This document shows positions 48,885 through 57,445 of a DNA stretch of 64,000 nucleotides, piece by piece (the first letter of the stretch is position 1; each line of letters opens with the position of its first letter). Position numbers and translations under genes: made by a program. The notes beneath the pieces are model-generated. The model saw nothing but the letters and a program-made list of their open reading frames with translations, was not told the DNA's origin and made no database searches. The stretch is from Streptomyces sp. CB03234 (GTDB taxonomy: Bacteria; Actinomycetota; Actinomycetes; Streptomycetales; Streptomycetaceae), in contig NZ_LIYH01000009.1 in the NCBI RefSeq assembly GCF_001905885.1, forward strand, positions 248,001 through 312,000. The letters run 5' to 3'.

Positions 48885-49702
48885 CGGCGTTCGCGGCCTC
48901 GCACGCGCCGATGATGCTGGCTGCCCGGGACATCGCGCCGGCCGCGCAGCGGGACCGTTTCCTCGACGGCCTGGGGCAGGCGGTGCGGCGGGTACGGGAG
49001 GGCGGCGCCGAAGCCGTGGTGGTGATCTCCAACGAGCACTTCACCAACTTCTTCCTGGGGAACTTCCCGCAGCACTGCGTGGGCCTGGCCGGCCGGCACA
49101 CCGGGCCGGCCGAGCCCTGGCTGCCGATGCCGCACGGTGACGTACCGGGCCACTCCGCCCTCGCGCACGAGCTGACCCGCCATCTGCTCGGCCAGGGCTT
49201 CGAACCCGCACTCTCCCACGACCTCCACCTCGACCACGGGGTGATGACGGTCTACCACGCCGTCGACGAGACGCTGCGCCTGCCGCTGGTGCCCATACTG
49301 CAGAACTGTGCCGTCGCCCCGATGCCGACGCTGCGCCGCTGCCACGAGCTGGGGGCCGCGCTGGGCAAGGCCCTCGCGGAGTGCACGGCGGTGGACCGGG
49401 TGGCCGTGGTCGCCGCGGGCGGCCTGTCGCACACGATCGGCACCGAGCGGGTCGGCGAGATCGACACCGAGTTCGACCGCTGGTTCCTCGACCGGATGGC
49501 CGCCAACCGGTTCGACGACGTCCTGGACATGGCTGACCGGGAGCTGGAGGCGGCCGGCAACGGCGCGCACGAGATCCGCAGCTGGCTCACGCTGGCGGGG
49601 CTCGCCGACCGGCCGGCCCGGATCCTCGCCTACGAACCGGTCCAGGAGTGGATCACCGGCATGGGCGTGGCCGACTACGACCTGTCCCCGGCGTGGTCGT
49701 GA
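48869..49702 (+). CDS. LigB-family extradiol ring-cleavage dioxygenase
   Basis: 277 residues. Non-haem Fe(II) ligands are expected from His in FAASHAPMM, His in DLHLDHGVMTVYH and the Glu later in the fold. Also VVVISNEHFTNFF and AAGGLSHTIGTERVGEID. With the pobA product protocatechuate as substrate, ring opening is followed by a decarboxylase (next gene), a dehydrogenase and a tautomerase. That set fits 2,3-cleavage as in the Paenibacillus pra pathway rather than 4,5-cleavage, which needs a different dehydrogenase. Cleavage position is inferred. Confidence 0.88.
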   Translation: MARVVAAFAASHAPMMLAARDIAPAAQRDRFLDGLGQAVRRVREGGAEAVVVISNEHFTNFFLGNFPQHCVGLAGRHTGPAEPWLPMPHGDVPGHSALAHELTRHLLGQGFEPALSHDLHLDHGVMTVYHAVDETLRLPLVPILQNCAVAPMPTLRRCHELGAALGKALAECTAVDRVAVVAAGGLSHTIGTERVGEIDTEFDRWFLDRMAANRFDDVLDMADRELEAAGNGAHEIRSWLTLAGLADRPARILAYEPVQEWITGMGVADYDLSPAWS

Positions 49703-50772
49703 CCGGCCGGGACCCGGCGCCCGGCACCCGGCGGGCCGTGGACGTCCACACCCATGCGATGCCCCTGCCCCTGCTGCGCTGGCTCGGTGACCGCTCACTG
49801 GCCGCGCTCGACGGACTGGACGAGGCCCATGTCGTACGGATCGACCCGCGGATCTCAGGGGTGGCCAAGGACGCCCCGCTGCCCTGTCCACCGGCGCAGG
49901 TCGAGATCGGGGCACGCCTCGCGCTCATGGACCGGACGGGGGTGGGGCAGCACGCGGTGGCCCTGCCGCCGTTCCTGATGGGTTCGGGGCTCACCGACCC
50001 GGTGCTGCTGCGGGAGCTGACCCGTCGCGGCAACGACGCCCTGGCCGGATACGCCGCCGGGGCGCCGGACCGGCTGTGCGCCCTGGGCACGGTCCCGGTG
50101 GGGGACCCGTCCGCCGCCGAGGAGGCCCGCCGCTGCCTGGACGACCTGGGCATGGCGGGGGTGGCCATCGGCAGCCAGGGCCTGGGCCGCGAGCTGGACG
50201 ACCCGGTCAACGAGGAGCTGTGGGCCTTCCTCGCCCGGCGGCAGGCCTTCACCTTCCTGCACCCCAGCGTGCCGGTGGAGCCCGAGCGCACCCGCGCCTA
50301 CTGGATGGCCCAGCTGGTGGGCTTCCCGATGGAGACGGCCCTGGCGGTGTCCCGGCTGGCCCTCGGCGGGGTGCTGGAACGGCACCGCTTCCCGCTGTGC
50401 CTGGCGCACGGCGGCGGGTGCCTGCCGGCCCTGGCGGGCCGCCTGGACCTCGGGTGGGCCCGTAAACCACCGGCCAGGGTCTCCTCGTCCCCGCCCAGCA
50501 CCTGGCTGCGGGGTCTGTACTACGACACCGCCGTCTTCTCCCGCGAGCAGCTGGCCCGCCTGGTCGCGGACGTCGGGGCGGAGCACGTGCTGCTGGGCAC
50601 GGACACGCCCTTCGACCTGGCCGACGAGGACCCGCTGCGGACCGTACGGGAACTGGGCCTGGACGAACGGGAGTCGGAGCTGGTGCTGGGCGGCAACGCC
50701 CGCCGGCTGCTCGCTCATGCGTTCCTGTCCCCGGGCTCTAGCGAGCGTCAGGAACCTGGCGTCGCGTCATGA
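49699..50772 (+). CDS. ACMSD-like amidohydrolase decarboxylase
   Basis: 357 residues, GTG overlapping the dioxygenase stop (GTGA). Metal-binding HxH in VDVHTHAMPLP, His in LAHGGGCLPALAGRLD, and the Asp in LLGTDTPFDLADEDP define amidohydrolase-2 decarboxylases. Predicted substrate: 5-carboxy-2-hydroxymuconate-6-semialdehyde, giving 2-hydroxymuconate-6-semialdehyde, as PraH does. Confidence 0.86.
   Translation: MTGRDPAPGTRRAVDVHTHAMPLPLLRWLGDRSLAALDGLDEAHVVRIDPRISGVAKDAPLPCPPAQVEIGARLALMDRTGVGQHAVALPPFLMGSGLTDPVLLRELTRRGNDALAGYAAGAPDRLCALGTVPVGDPSAAEEARRCLDDLGMAGVAIGSQGLGRELDDPVNEELWAFLARRQAFTFLHPSVPVEPERTRAYWMAQLVGFPMETALAVSRLALGGVLERHRFPLCLAHGGGCLPALAGRLDLGWARKPPARVSSSPPSTWLRGLYYDTAVFSREQLARLVADVGAEHVLLGTDTPFDLADEDPLRTVRELGLDERESELVLGGNARRLLAHAFLSPGSSERQEPGVAS
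50737..50768 (+). promoter_or_regulatory. Weak SARP-like array before the sugar 2,3-dehydratase
   Basis: TCTAGCG, 4 nt, TCAGGAA, 8 nt, CGCGTC; spacing right but the -10 is poor and it lies in the end of the decarboxylase gene. The sugar genes may instead be read through. Confidence 0.3.
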
Positions 50773-50795
50773 CGACCGCCCCAGGGAGGTAGCCC

Positions 50796-52235
50796 GTGTC
50801 ACTCTCACTCACAGCATCGCGCGGCCCGGCGGAGCCGGCCGCCGGGCAGGTCCCGCTCACCGAACGGCTGGCCCGGTCGGCCGCGGCCACGGACGGGGTA
50901 CGGCAGTCGACGGCGGAGTTCGACGCCTGGCTGGAGGCCCGCCGCACGGCGCACGTGTTCTCGTCGGAGCGGGTGCCGCTCGCGGAGATCGACGGCTGGC
51001 ACACCGCGGCCGACTCGGGGAACCTGGTGCACCGCAGCGGGCGCTTCTACTCGGTGGAGGGGCTGCGCGTACAGACCTCCAACGGGCCCTATCCGCAGTG
51101 GCACCAGCCCGTCATCAACCAGCCGGAGACCGGTGTCCTCGGCATCCTCTGCCAGGAGTTCGACGGGGTCCTGCACTTCCTGATGCAGGCGAAGATGGAG
51201 CCGGGCAACCGGCCGCTGCTCCAGCTCTCCCCCACCGTCCAGGCCACCCGCAGCAACTACACCCGCGCCCACAAAGGGGCCCCGGTCAAGCACATCGAGT
51301 TCTTCCTCGGCGCGCGCGGCGAGAGGACCATCGCGGACAGCCTCCAGTCGGAGCACGGCTGGTGGTTCTACCGCAAGCGCAACCGGAACATGATCGTCGA
51401 ACTGGTCGACGAGGAGATCGCGTACGACGAGGACTTCTGCTGGCTGACCCTGGGTCAGATCTACGGGCTGCTCGCCCGCGACACCGTGATCAACATGGAT
51501 TCGCGGACGGTGCTGTCCTGCCTGCCCTCGGTCGGCGCGGCCGTCGACGGGCCCGCCGACCGGTTCCAGCGGGCCCTCGCGGCCTCCCGGGAGCCCTCCG
51601 CCGGCGCCCTGACCACCCTGCCCGAACTGCTGCGCTGGCACACCGACCAGCTCTGCGAGCACTGGGTGGACGCCACCCGGATCCCGCTGCGCGACCTGCC
51701 CGGCTGGCGGCGCACCGACGAGGCCATCGTCCGCGACGACGGCCGGCACTTCCGGGTGGTGGGGGTCAGGGTCGAGGCCGGCAACCGCGAGGTCACCTCC
51801 TGGAGCCAGCCTCTCATCGAGCCCCACGGCCCCGGCCTGGCGGCGCTGCTGGTCAGGGAGTTCGACGGAGTGCTGCACGCCCTGGTGCACGCCAAGGTGG
51901 AGGGCGGCCTGGTCGACGCGCTGGAGCTGGGTCCGACGGTGCAGTGCCGCCCGGGCAACTACGACGACGACGAGCAGCCGCTCTTCCTCGACCAGGTGCT
52001 GGGCGCCGGTCCCGGCTCGATCCGCTACGACGCCGTCCAGGCGGAGGAGGGCGGCCGGTTCCTCGGCGCGGACTTCCGCTATGTGATCGCCGAGGCCGAC
52101 GAGAGCCTGACCGAGGAGCTGCCCCCGGGGTACGCCTGGCTCACCGCGTCCCAGCTCGGCGACCTCATCCGGCGCGGCCAGTACCTGAGCGTGCAGGCCC
52201 GCACCCTGGTGACCTGCCTCAACACCCTGGGATGA
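50796..52235 (+). CDS. NDP-4-keto-6-deoxyhexose 2,3-dehydratase
   Basis: 479 residues built of two homologous halves (each with SQP(L)I.P...GI/A.L.QEFDGVLHFLMQAK-type blocks near residues 110-140 and 350-380), the mark of TylX3/UrdS/Gra-orf27 enzymes. Removes the C2 hydroxyl to start 2-deoxysugar formation. GTG start after GGGAGG. Coupled (ATGA) to the 3-ketoreductase. Confidence 0.94.
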   Translation: MSLSLTASRGPAEPAAGQVPLTERLARSAAATDGVRQSTAEFDAWLEARRTAHVFSSERVPLAEIDGWHTAADSGNLVHRSGRFYSVEGLRVQTSNGPYPQWHQPVINQPETGVLGILCQEFDGVLHFLMQAKMEPGNRPLLQLSPTVQATRSNYTRAHKGAPVKHIEFFLGARGERTIADSLQSEHGWWFYRKRNRNMIVELVDEEIAYDEDFCWLTLGQIYGLLARDTVINMDSRTVLSCLPSVGAAVDGPADRFQRALAASREPSAGALTTLPELLRWHTDQLCEHWVDATRIPLRDLPGWRRTDEAIVRDDGRHFRVVGVRVEAGNREVTSWSQPLIEPHGPGLAALLVREFDGVLHALVHAKVEGGLVDALELGPTVQCRPGNYDDDEQPLFLDQVLGAGPGSIRYDAVQAEEGGRFLGADFRYVIAEADESLTEELPPGYAWLTASQLGDLIRRGQYLSVQARTLVTCLNTLG

Positions 52236-53272
52236 GCGGCATGAACGGAAGAAGCGCTGTCACCCCACCGGGCGGTCCCGAGCCCGTCCGGATCGCCGTC
52301 CTGGGCTGTGCGGACATCGCCCGGCGCCGGATGCTGCCCGCCTTCGCGGCCGATCCCGGCAGCCGGGTGGTGGCGGTGGCCAGCAGGGACGCGTCCAAGG
52401 CCCGTGACCTGGCAGGCCGTTACGGGTGCGAGCCCGTGACGGGCTACGCGCAGGTGCTGGCGGACCCCGGCGTGGAAGCGGTCTATGTGCCGCTGCCCGT
52501 GTCGCTGCACGCCGAGTGGATCGAGCGGGCGCTGCGGGCGGGCAAGCACGTGCTGGGCGAGAAACCACTGACTCCCGACGCCGGCGTCACGCAGCGGCTG
52601 TTCGCGCTGGCGCGCTCCCGCGGCCTGGTGCTCGCCGAGAACTTCATGTGGCCGTACCACCGGCGGCACCGCCGGGTGCGGGAGCTGCTGGCGGACGGCG
52701 CCATCGGGGAACTGCGTGGTTTCACCGGCGAGTTCACCATCCCGGCACCGCCACCGGGAAACATCCGCTACCGGCCCGAGCTGGGCGGCGGCGCCCTGCT
52801 GGACATCGCCGTCCACCCGCTGCTCGCCGCCTGGCTCCACCTGGGACCGGAGCTCGAGGTCCGCGGCGCCCGGCTGCGCCGGCACCCCGTGCACGGGGTG
52901 GACACCGGCGGCGCGGTCCTGCTGTCGGCGCCCGGCGGGACGACCGCGCAGGTGGTGTTCGGCATGGAGCACGCCTACCGGTCGGCGTACGAACTCTGCG
53001 GCAGCGAGGGGCGGCTGCGCGTCGAGCGGGCGTACGCCCCGGCCGCCGGTCACCCGACCGTGATCCGGCTGGAACGGCCGAACGGCTCCCAGGAGGTGAC
53101 CGTGGAATCCGACGACCAGTACCTCAACGCGGTACGCGCGTTCTCACTCGCCGTCCGCAACGCGCCGAACGATCTGCGCGAGGACCAGTCCCTCGCCCTG
53201 GCCCGGCTCCTGGCCGGCGTCCACGCGGCGGACGCCACCGCCCCGGCGACGGCGTCCGCCACCACGCCCTGA
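52232..53272 (+). CDS. NDP-hexose 3-ketoreductase (Gfo/Idh/MocA family)
   Basis: 346 residues. NAD(P)-binding RIAVLGCADIARRRMLPAFA, catalytic EKPLTPDAGVT (Lys), and substrate region ENFMWPYHRRHRRVREL, typical of UrdT/TylC1-like reductases acting after 2,3-dehydration. Gives the 2,6-dideoxy-4-keto sugar, substrate of the 3-dehydratase at 23465. A 4-ketoreductase was not found in the window. Confidence 0.93.
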   Translation: MSGMNGRSAVTPPGGPEPVRIAVLGCADIARRRMLPAFAADPGSRVVAVASRDASKARDLAGRYGCEPVTGYAQVLADPGVEAVYVPLPVSLHAEWIERALRAGKHVLGEKPLTPDAGVTQRLFALARSRGLVLAENFMWPYHRRHRRVRELLADGAIGELRGFTGEFTIPAPPPGNIRYRPELGGGALLDIAVHPLLAAWLHLGPELEVRGARLRRHPVHGVDTGGAVLLSAPGGTTAQVVFGMEHAYRSAYELCGSEGRLRVERAYAPAAGHPTVIRLERPNGSQEVTVESDDQYLNAVRAFSLAVRNAPNDLREDQSLALARLLAGVHAADATAPATASATTP

Positions 53273-53278
53273 CGCGGG

Positions 53279-53312
53279 GCGGTCACCACGGCCGCACCGG
53301 CGTGGTGACCGC
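53279..53312 (+). terminator. Terminator of the ring-cleavage/sugar operon
   Basis: 12-bp stem gcggtcaccacg / cgtggtgaccgc, 10-nt loop, immediately after the 3-ketoreductase stop. Confidence 0.75.
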
Positions 53313-53513
53313 TCTGCGCGCGGTTCCACCGGCACGGCTCGGTGACCGCCCCGCGCCCCGGCCGGGCGTCCGGTACAGGCGGCCCCGCCGACCCCGCGCG
53401 AAAGGCGGGGCGTCCGGAGCACCGTCACCGCCCTGCGCCCCGGCCGGGCGTCACCGGCCGGAGGCGAGCCCGTCCCGCGGTACCGGGGCGGCCCGGATGT
53501 GCGCACCGGGCAT

Positions 53514-53548
53514 GGCGGAAGGCCCCGTCGTGGACGGGGCCTTCCGCC
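53514..53548. terminator. Terminator after the SRPBCC gene
   Basis: Perfect 16-bp stem with 3-nt loop (53514-53529 with 53533-53548), just beyond the minus-strand stop at 53583. Confidence 0.85.
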
Positions 53549-53582
53549 GGCGCTCCGGCGCCACCGCCAGAGGCGGGCGGGC

Positions 53583-54050
53583 TCAGAAGAGCTTCTCGTA
53601 GCGACCGAGGGTGTCACCCGGGCTGGGCCCGTCGAGGGCCTGGTACATGCGCTCAGCGCCTTCACCGACCCGCCAGATCTGGGTGTGGGCGAGCTCCACC
53701 CTGGTGTGGTGCTCGTCCACGGGCGTGAAGTAGACCTCGATGAGACCGGCCTTCTCGTCGTCCGGCAGCGGCTGCCACCGCGCGTCGATGCGCCAGGTCA
53801 GGATCAGCTTCTCGCCCGGCACGTACTCCCGGATCGTGCCCCAGGTCATCTCATTGCCCTCGGCGTCCCACTCGTAGTAGCGGCCTCCGGCCTCACGGTC
53901 GAAGGCGATACCCGCCCGCGGGGTCTTCAGCAGGACGTGGTGCGGCGGGAACCAGTCCTGCGGCCGCTCGACGAACACCTGGAAGGCGTCCTCGGGCGTG
54001 GCCGCGACGGTCACCGACTTCCGTACGTCCGGAATCGTCTGTTCGGGCAC
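53583..54050 (-). CDS. SRPBCC / AHSA1-like protein
   Basis: 155 residues from the GTG at 54050 after GAGGAGG. Helix-grip pattern RKSVTVAATPEDAFQVFVERPQDWFPPHHV, GGRYYEWDAEG, WGTIREYVPGEKLILTWRID, DEHHTRVELAHTQIW. Single START-like domain unlike the cluster's didomain aromatase. It may bind or cyclise an intermediate. Divergent from the ketoreductase gene. Confidence 0.78.
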   Translation of the reverse strand: MPEQTIPDVRKSVTVAATPEDAFQVFVERPQDWFPPHHVLLKTPRAGIAFDREAGGRYYEWDAEGNEMTWGTIREYVPGEKLILTWRIDARWQPLPDDEKAGLIEVYFTPVDEHHTRVELAHTQIWRVGEGAERMYQALDGPSPGDTLGRYEKLF

Positions 54051-54159
54051 GGGCCCTCCTCGCTCGCTGTGCACGCGGGAGCGCGCACGGGATTCGCCAT
54101 ACCCCGCTACGCTCCCGCGCCCCGCTCGACGCCCTGTCGGGCTCGGCTCGAGGACGACC

Positions 54160-54202
54160 GCGAGAGGGAATCGAGGCGGCTGCGAGGCCGCGTTGGGACG
54201 GT
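54160..54202 (+). promoter_or_regulatory. SARP promoter of the ketoreductase operon
   Basis: Plus strand: GCGAGAG, 4 nt, TCGAGGC, 4 nt, GCGAGGC, 8 nt (CGCGTTGG), -10 GACGGT; a further TCGAGGA 12 bp upstream at 54148. Start codon at 54251. Confidence 0.82.
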
Positions 54203-54250
54203 CGCTGACGACCGGACGGCCCGGTCACCGACCACAGCGGGGAGAGCACG

Positions 54251-55036
54251 ATGACAGACGCGGGACGACGAGTCGCATTCGTCACCGGCGCGACCAGTGG
54301 GATCGGCCTCGCCGTGACCGAACTCCTGGCCCGCCAGGGCGCCGCCGTCTTCGGCGTCGCACGGAGCGAGGAGAGCGTGCGCACGGTCGTGAAGCGGCTG
54401 CGTGAAGAGGGCCTGGAGGTGGCCGGCACGGTCTGCGACGTGACGTCGCCCGAGGAGATCCGCGCCGCGGTCGAGGCGGCCGTCGCCGAGTACGGGCGGA
54501 TCGACATCCTGGTCAACAACGCGGGCCGGGGCGGCGGCGGTGTCACCGCCGAGATCGGGGACGCGCTGTGGAACGAGGTCATCGAGACCAACCTCAACGG
54601 CACCTTCCGGGTCACCCGCGAGGTCCTGAGCACCGGCCGGATGAGCGAGGGCGACTGGGGGCGGATCGTCAACATCGCCTCCACCGGCGGCAAGCAGGGC
54701 GTGGAACTGGCCGCCCCGTACTCCGCCTCCAAGCACGGCGTCATCGGTTTCACCAAGGCGGTGGGCAAGGAACTCGCCAAGACCGGCATCACCGTCAACG
54801 CGGTCTGCCCCGGCTACGTCGAGACGCCGATGGCCCAGCGGGTGCGCCAGGGTTACGCGGGCCACTACGGGGTCAGCGAGGAGGAGATCCAGGACAAGTT
54901 CAACGCGAAGATCCCGCTCGGCCGCTACTCGACCCCCGAGGAGGTCGCCGGCCTCGTCGGCTATCTGACCTCGGACCTGGCCGCCTCCATCACCGCGCAG
55001 GCGCTCAACGTCTGCGGCGGCCTCGGCAACTACTGA
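54251..55036 (+). CDS. Type II PKS ketoreductase (ActIII-like)
   Basis: 261-residue SDR. NADP site VTGATSGIGLAVTELL, NNAGRGGGGVTAE, catalytic Ser/Tyr/Lys in VNIASTGGKQGVELAAPYSASK, then CPGYVETPMAQRVRQGYA and TAQALNVCGGLGNY. Reduces the C9 carbonyl of the nascent polyketide. Consistent with a didomain aromatase/cyclase in the same cluster. First gene of an operon with flavin reductase and MBL protein. Confidence 0.96.
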   Translation: MTDAGRRVAFVTGATSGIGLAVTELLARQGAAVFGVARSEESVRTVVKRLREEGLEVAGTVCDVTSPEEIRAAVEAAVAEYGRIDILVNNAGRGGGGVTAEIGDALWNEVIETNLNGTFRVTREVLSTGRMSEGDWGRIVNIASTGGKQGVELAAPYSASKHGVIGFTKAVGKELAKTGITVNAVCPGYVETPMAQRVRQGYAGHYGVSEEEIQDKFNAKIPLGRYSTPEEVAGLVGYLTSDLAASITAQALNVCGGLGNY

Positions 55037-55080
55037 GGCCCGTACCACTGAGGCTTCGACCCCGAAACGGAGCAGGCGCC

Positions 55081-55617
55081 ATGACCTACGCGGCAAGCAC
55101 ATTGCTCGCCCGGCCCGATATCGCGTCCTTCCGGTCCGCGATGGGCCGCTTCCCCACCGGAGTGACCCTCCTCACCCAGGGCAGCGGTGACGACACCCTG
55201 GTCACCACCCTCAACAGCTTCGTATCGGTGTCCCTCGACCCGCTGCTGGTCCTGGTGTCCGTGAAGGCCGACGGCCAGATCCGCCCCCGGGTGATCCGGC
55301 GGCAGAGCTTCGCGGTGAACGTGCTCGCCGAGCCGCAGCGGGACCTGGCCCAGGAGTTCAGCCGTCCCGACCGCTCGCAGGGACAGGCCGCGATGCTGCG
55401 GCTGGCCGCCGTGGACGGTGTCACCGGCAACGCGGTGATGCCGGGCGCGGAGGCGTACTTCGAGTGCGGGCTGCACCAGGCGTACGACGCCGGTGATCAC
55501 GTCCTGCTCATCGGGCACGTCGTCGCCCTGCGGGCCGGTGCCGGTGAGGCCGACCCGCTCGTCTTCCACCAGGGCCGCTTCCGCCGGCTGCCCGCCGGGC
55601 TCGGGGAGGCGGCGTGA
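55081..55617 (+). CDS. Flavin reductase (ActVB-like)
   Basis: 178 residues: FRSAMGRFPTGVTLLTQ, LNSFVSVSLDPLLVLVSVKADGQ, FAVNVLAEPQRDLAQEFSRPDR. Supplies reduced FMN/FAD to a two-component oxygenase; the acyl-CoA dehydrogenase-fold monooxygenase at 39022 is the obvious partner. Its stop overlaps the MBL gene start. Confidence 0.93.
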   Translation: MTYAASTLLARPDIASFRSAMGRFPTGVTLLTQGSGDDTLVTTLNSFVSVSLDPLLVLVSVKADGQIRPRVIRRQSFAVNVLAEPQRDLAQEFSRPDRSQGQAAMLRLAAVDGVTGNAVMPGAEAYFECGLHQAYDAGDHVLLIGHVVALRAGAGEADPLVFHQGRFRRLPAGLGEAA

Positions 55618-56558
55618 GCGCCCCCACCGCCTCCCCCTCCGTCTCCGTCTCCGTCGCCCCGCACGGCACGTTGCGGGAAGTCGCGCCGGGCGTGCACGCG
55701 TTCGTCCAGCCCGACGGCGGATGGTGTCTGAACAACGCCGGCCTGATCACCGGCGAGGGCATCGGTGTGCTGGTGGACACCGCAGCCACCGAGGCCCGCG
55801 CCCGGCGGCTGCGCGAGGAGGCCGAGCGGGTCGTGCCCGGCGGTCCCGCCTTCGTGGTCAACACCCACTTCCACGGCGACCACACCTTCGGCAACGGCCA
55901 GTTCGTGCCCCGTGCGGTGATCGTCGCGCACGAGGGCACCCGTTCCGACACCGCCGAGGCGGGGCTGGGGCTGCGCGGGCTGTGGCCCGGCGTCGACTGG
56001 GGCGACACCCCGCTGACCCTGCCGGGACTCACCTTCCGTGACGCGCTGACGCTGTACGCGGGCGATCTGCGGGTGGAGCTGCTGCACGTGGGGCCCGCGC
56101 ACACCGCCAACGACGTGGTGGTGTGGGTGCCTGAGCGCTCGGTGCTGTTCACCGGCGACGTGGTGTGGTCGGGCGTCACACCGTTCGTGCTCATGGGTTC
56201 CGTCACCGGTTCCCTGCGGGCGTTGGAGCGGCTGCGCGGCCTGGGCGCCCGTACGGTCGTACCGGGGCACGGCCCGGTCGGCGGCCCCGAGCTGCTCGAC
56301 GCCACGGAGGCGTATCTGCGCTGGGTCCAGCTCCTGGCGGAGGAGGGCCTGCGGGACGGCCTGGGACCGCTCGCGGCGGCGGAGCGCGCCGAGCTGGGCG
56401 CGTTCGCCGGCCTGGTGGACTCCGAACGGCTGGTGGCCAACCTGCACCGGGCCTACGCGGAGCTGGAGGGACTCTCCCCGGGCGCCCGGATCGACGTCCT
56501 GGCGTCCTTCCAGGAGATGGTCGCCTTCCACGGCGGACTGCCCGCCTGCCACGCCTGA
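55614..56558 (+). CDS. MBL-fold metallohydrolase (possible ActIV-type cyclase)
   Basis: 314 residues. Metal site NTHFHGDHTFGNG, then TANDVVVWVPERSVLFTGD and PGHGPVGGPELL. ActIV-like MBL proteins act as second/third-ring cyclases or thioesterases in type II PKS pathways. Operon position after KR and flavin reductase supports that. A lactonase is the alternative. Confidence 0.82.
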   Translation: MSAPTASPSVSVSVAPHGTLREVAPGVHAFVQPDGGWCLNNAGLITGEGIGVLVDTAATEARARRLREEAERVVPGGPAFVVNTHFHGDHTFGNGQFVPRAVIVAHEGTRSDTAEAGLGLRGLWPGVDWGDTPLTLPGLTFRDALTLYAGDLRVELLHVGPAHTANDVVVWVPERSVLFTGDVVWSGVTPFVLMGSVTGSLRALERLRGLGARTVVPGHGPVGGPELLDATEAYLRWVQLLAEEGLRDGLGPLAAAERAELGAFAGLVDSERLVANLHRAYAELEGLSPGARIDVLASFQEMVAFHGGLPACHA

Positions 56559-56623
56559 CGGCATGCCCGCACACCCACCGGCGGGCGCCCGGGGAACCCC
56601 CGGGCAGGGCCTAGGCTGGCGGC

Positions 56624-57307
56624 GTGGGCAGAGTGCGGTTGAGCGTGGCGGAGCGGCGGGAGGAACTGCTGCGGGCCGCCGTCGCGCAGATCGAGGCGCG
56701 CGGTGTGGCGGCCGTGCGGATCGCCGACGTGGCGTCGGCGCTGGGCGTGAGCAACGCGCTCGTCCTGTACCACTTCTCGACCAAGGAGAAACTCGTGGCG
56801 GCGGCCTTCGCGTACGCCGCCGAGGGCGACCTCGCGCACCTGCGCCGCCTGCTGGGCCGCCGGACGACGGCGACCCGCCGGCTGCGGGCGGCCGTCCACT
56901 GGTACGCGCCGACCGGCCGGGCCAAGGGATGGCGCCTGTGGATCGAGGGCTGGGCCGCGGCGCTGCGCGAACCCGCGCTGCGGGATGTGGCCCAGGACCT
57001 CGACCGGCAGTGGAAGGCGGCGTTGACCGAGGTGCTCGCGGAAGGCGCGGCGGCGGGCGAGTTCCGCTGCGAGGACCCCGAGGCGGCGGCCTGGCGGCTG
57101 ACCGCGTTCCTGGACGGCCTGGCCGTGCAGATGACCGCGTACGCGGCGTCCTTCTCCCGCGCCGCCATGCTGGCCTGGGCGGACGAAGCCCTCACCCGCG
57201 AACTCGGCCACCCGGCGGTCCCGCCCGCCGCCCCCGGCACGTCGAACGCGCGCGACACGCCCAGCGCACCGGGCCCGTCCGGCCCGCCCGGCCCACTCGG
57301 CGCCTGA
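56624..57307 (+). CDS. TetR/BetI-like transcriptional regulator
   Basis: 227 residues. HTH: RREELLRAAVAQIEARGVAAVRIADVASALGVSNALVLYHFSTKEKLV. BetI-type C-terminal domain with GWRLWIEGWAAALREP and FLDGLAVQMTAY. The last 30 residues are Pro/Ala-rich. Last cluster gene on this side. Target unknown; the pump operator at 29391-29452 is one idea. Confidence 0.9.
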   Translation: MGRVRLSVAERREELLRAAVAQIEARGVAAVRIADVASALGVSNALVLYHFSTKEKLVAAAFAYAAEGDLAHLRRLLGRRTTATRRLRAAVHWYAPTGRAKGWRLWIEGWAAALREPALRDVAQDLDRQWKAALTEVLAEGAAAGEFRCEDPEAAAWRLTAFLDGLAVQMTAYAASFSRAAMLAWADEALTRELGHPAVPPAAPGTSNARDTPSAPGPSGPPGPLGA

Positions 57308-57395
57308 TCGCCCGGCGCCCGTACCAGGACCCGGGTTCCGGAGGCCAGGCCCAGGAGCCCGGTGCCGGAAGGCCCGCCCAAGGACCCCCGGTCCC

Positions 57396-57445
57396 AGGCC
57401 CCGTTCAAGGAGCCCGTCCAAGGCCCCGTTCAAGGAGCCCGTTCA
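57396..57445. repeat. 25-bp tandem repeat
   Basis: aggccccgttcaaggagccc plus gt(c/t)ca, two adjacent copies differing by one base, in the 178-bp gap between TetR and the SGNH hydrolase. Confidence 0.8.

Larger units (their letters stand above)
53273..53582. other. 310-bp intergenic region with hairpins and a direct repeat
   Basis: No gene seen. Contains the terminator pair 53279-53312 and 53514-53548 and an exact 18-bp direct repeat gcgccccggccgggcgtc (53353-53370 and 53435-53452). Confidence 0.6.
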
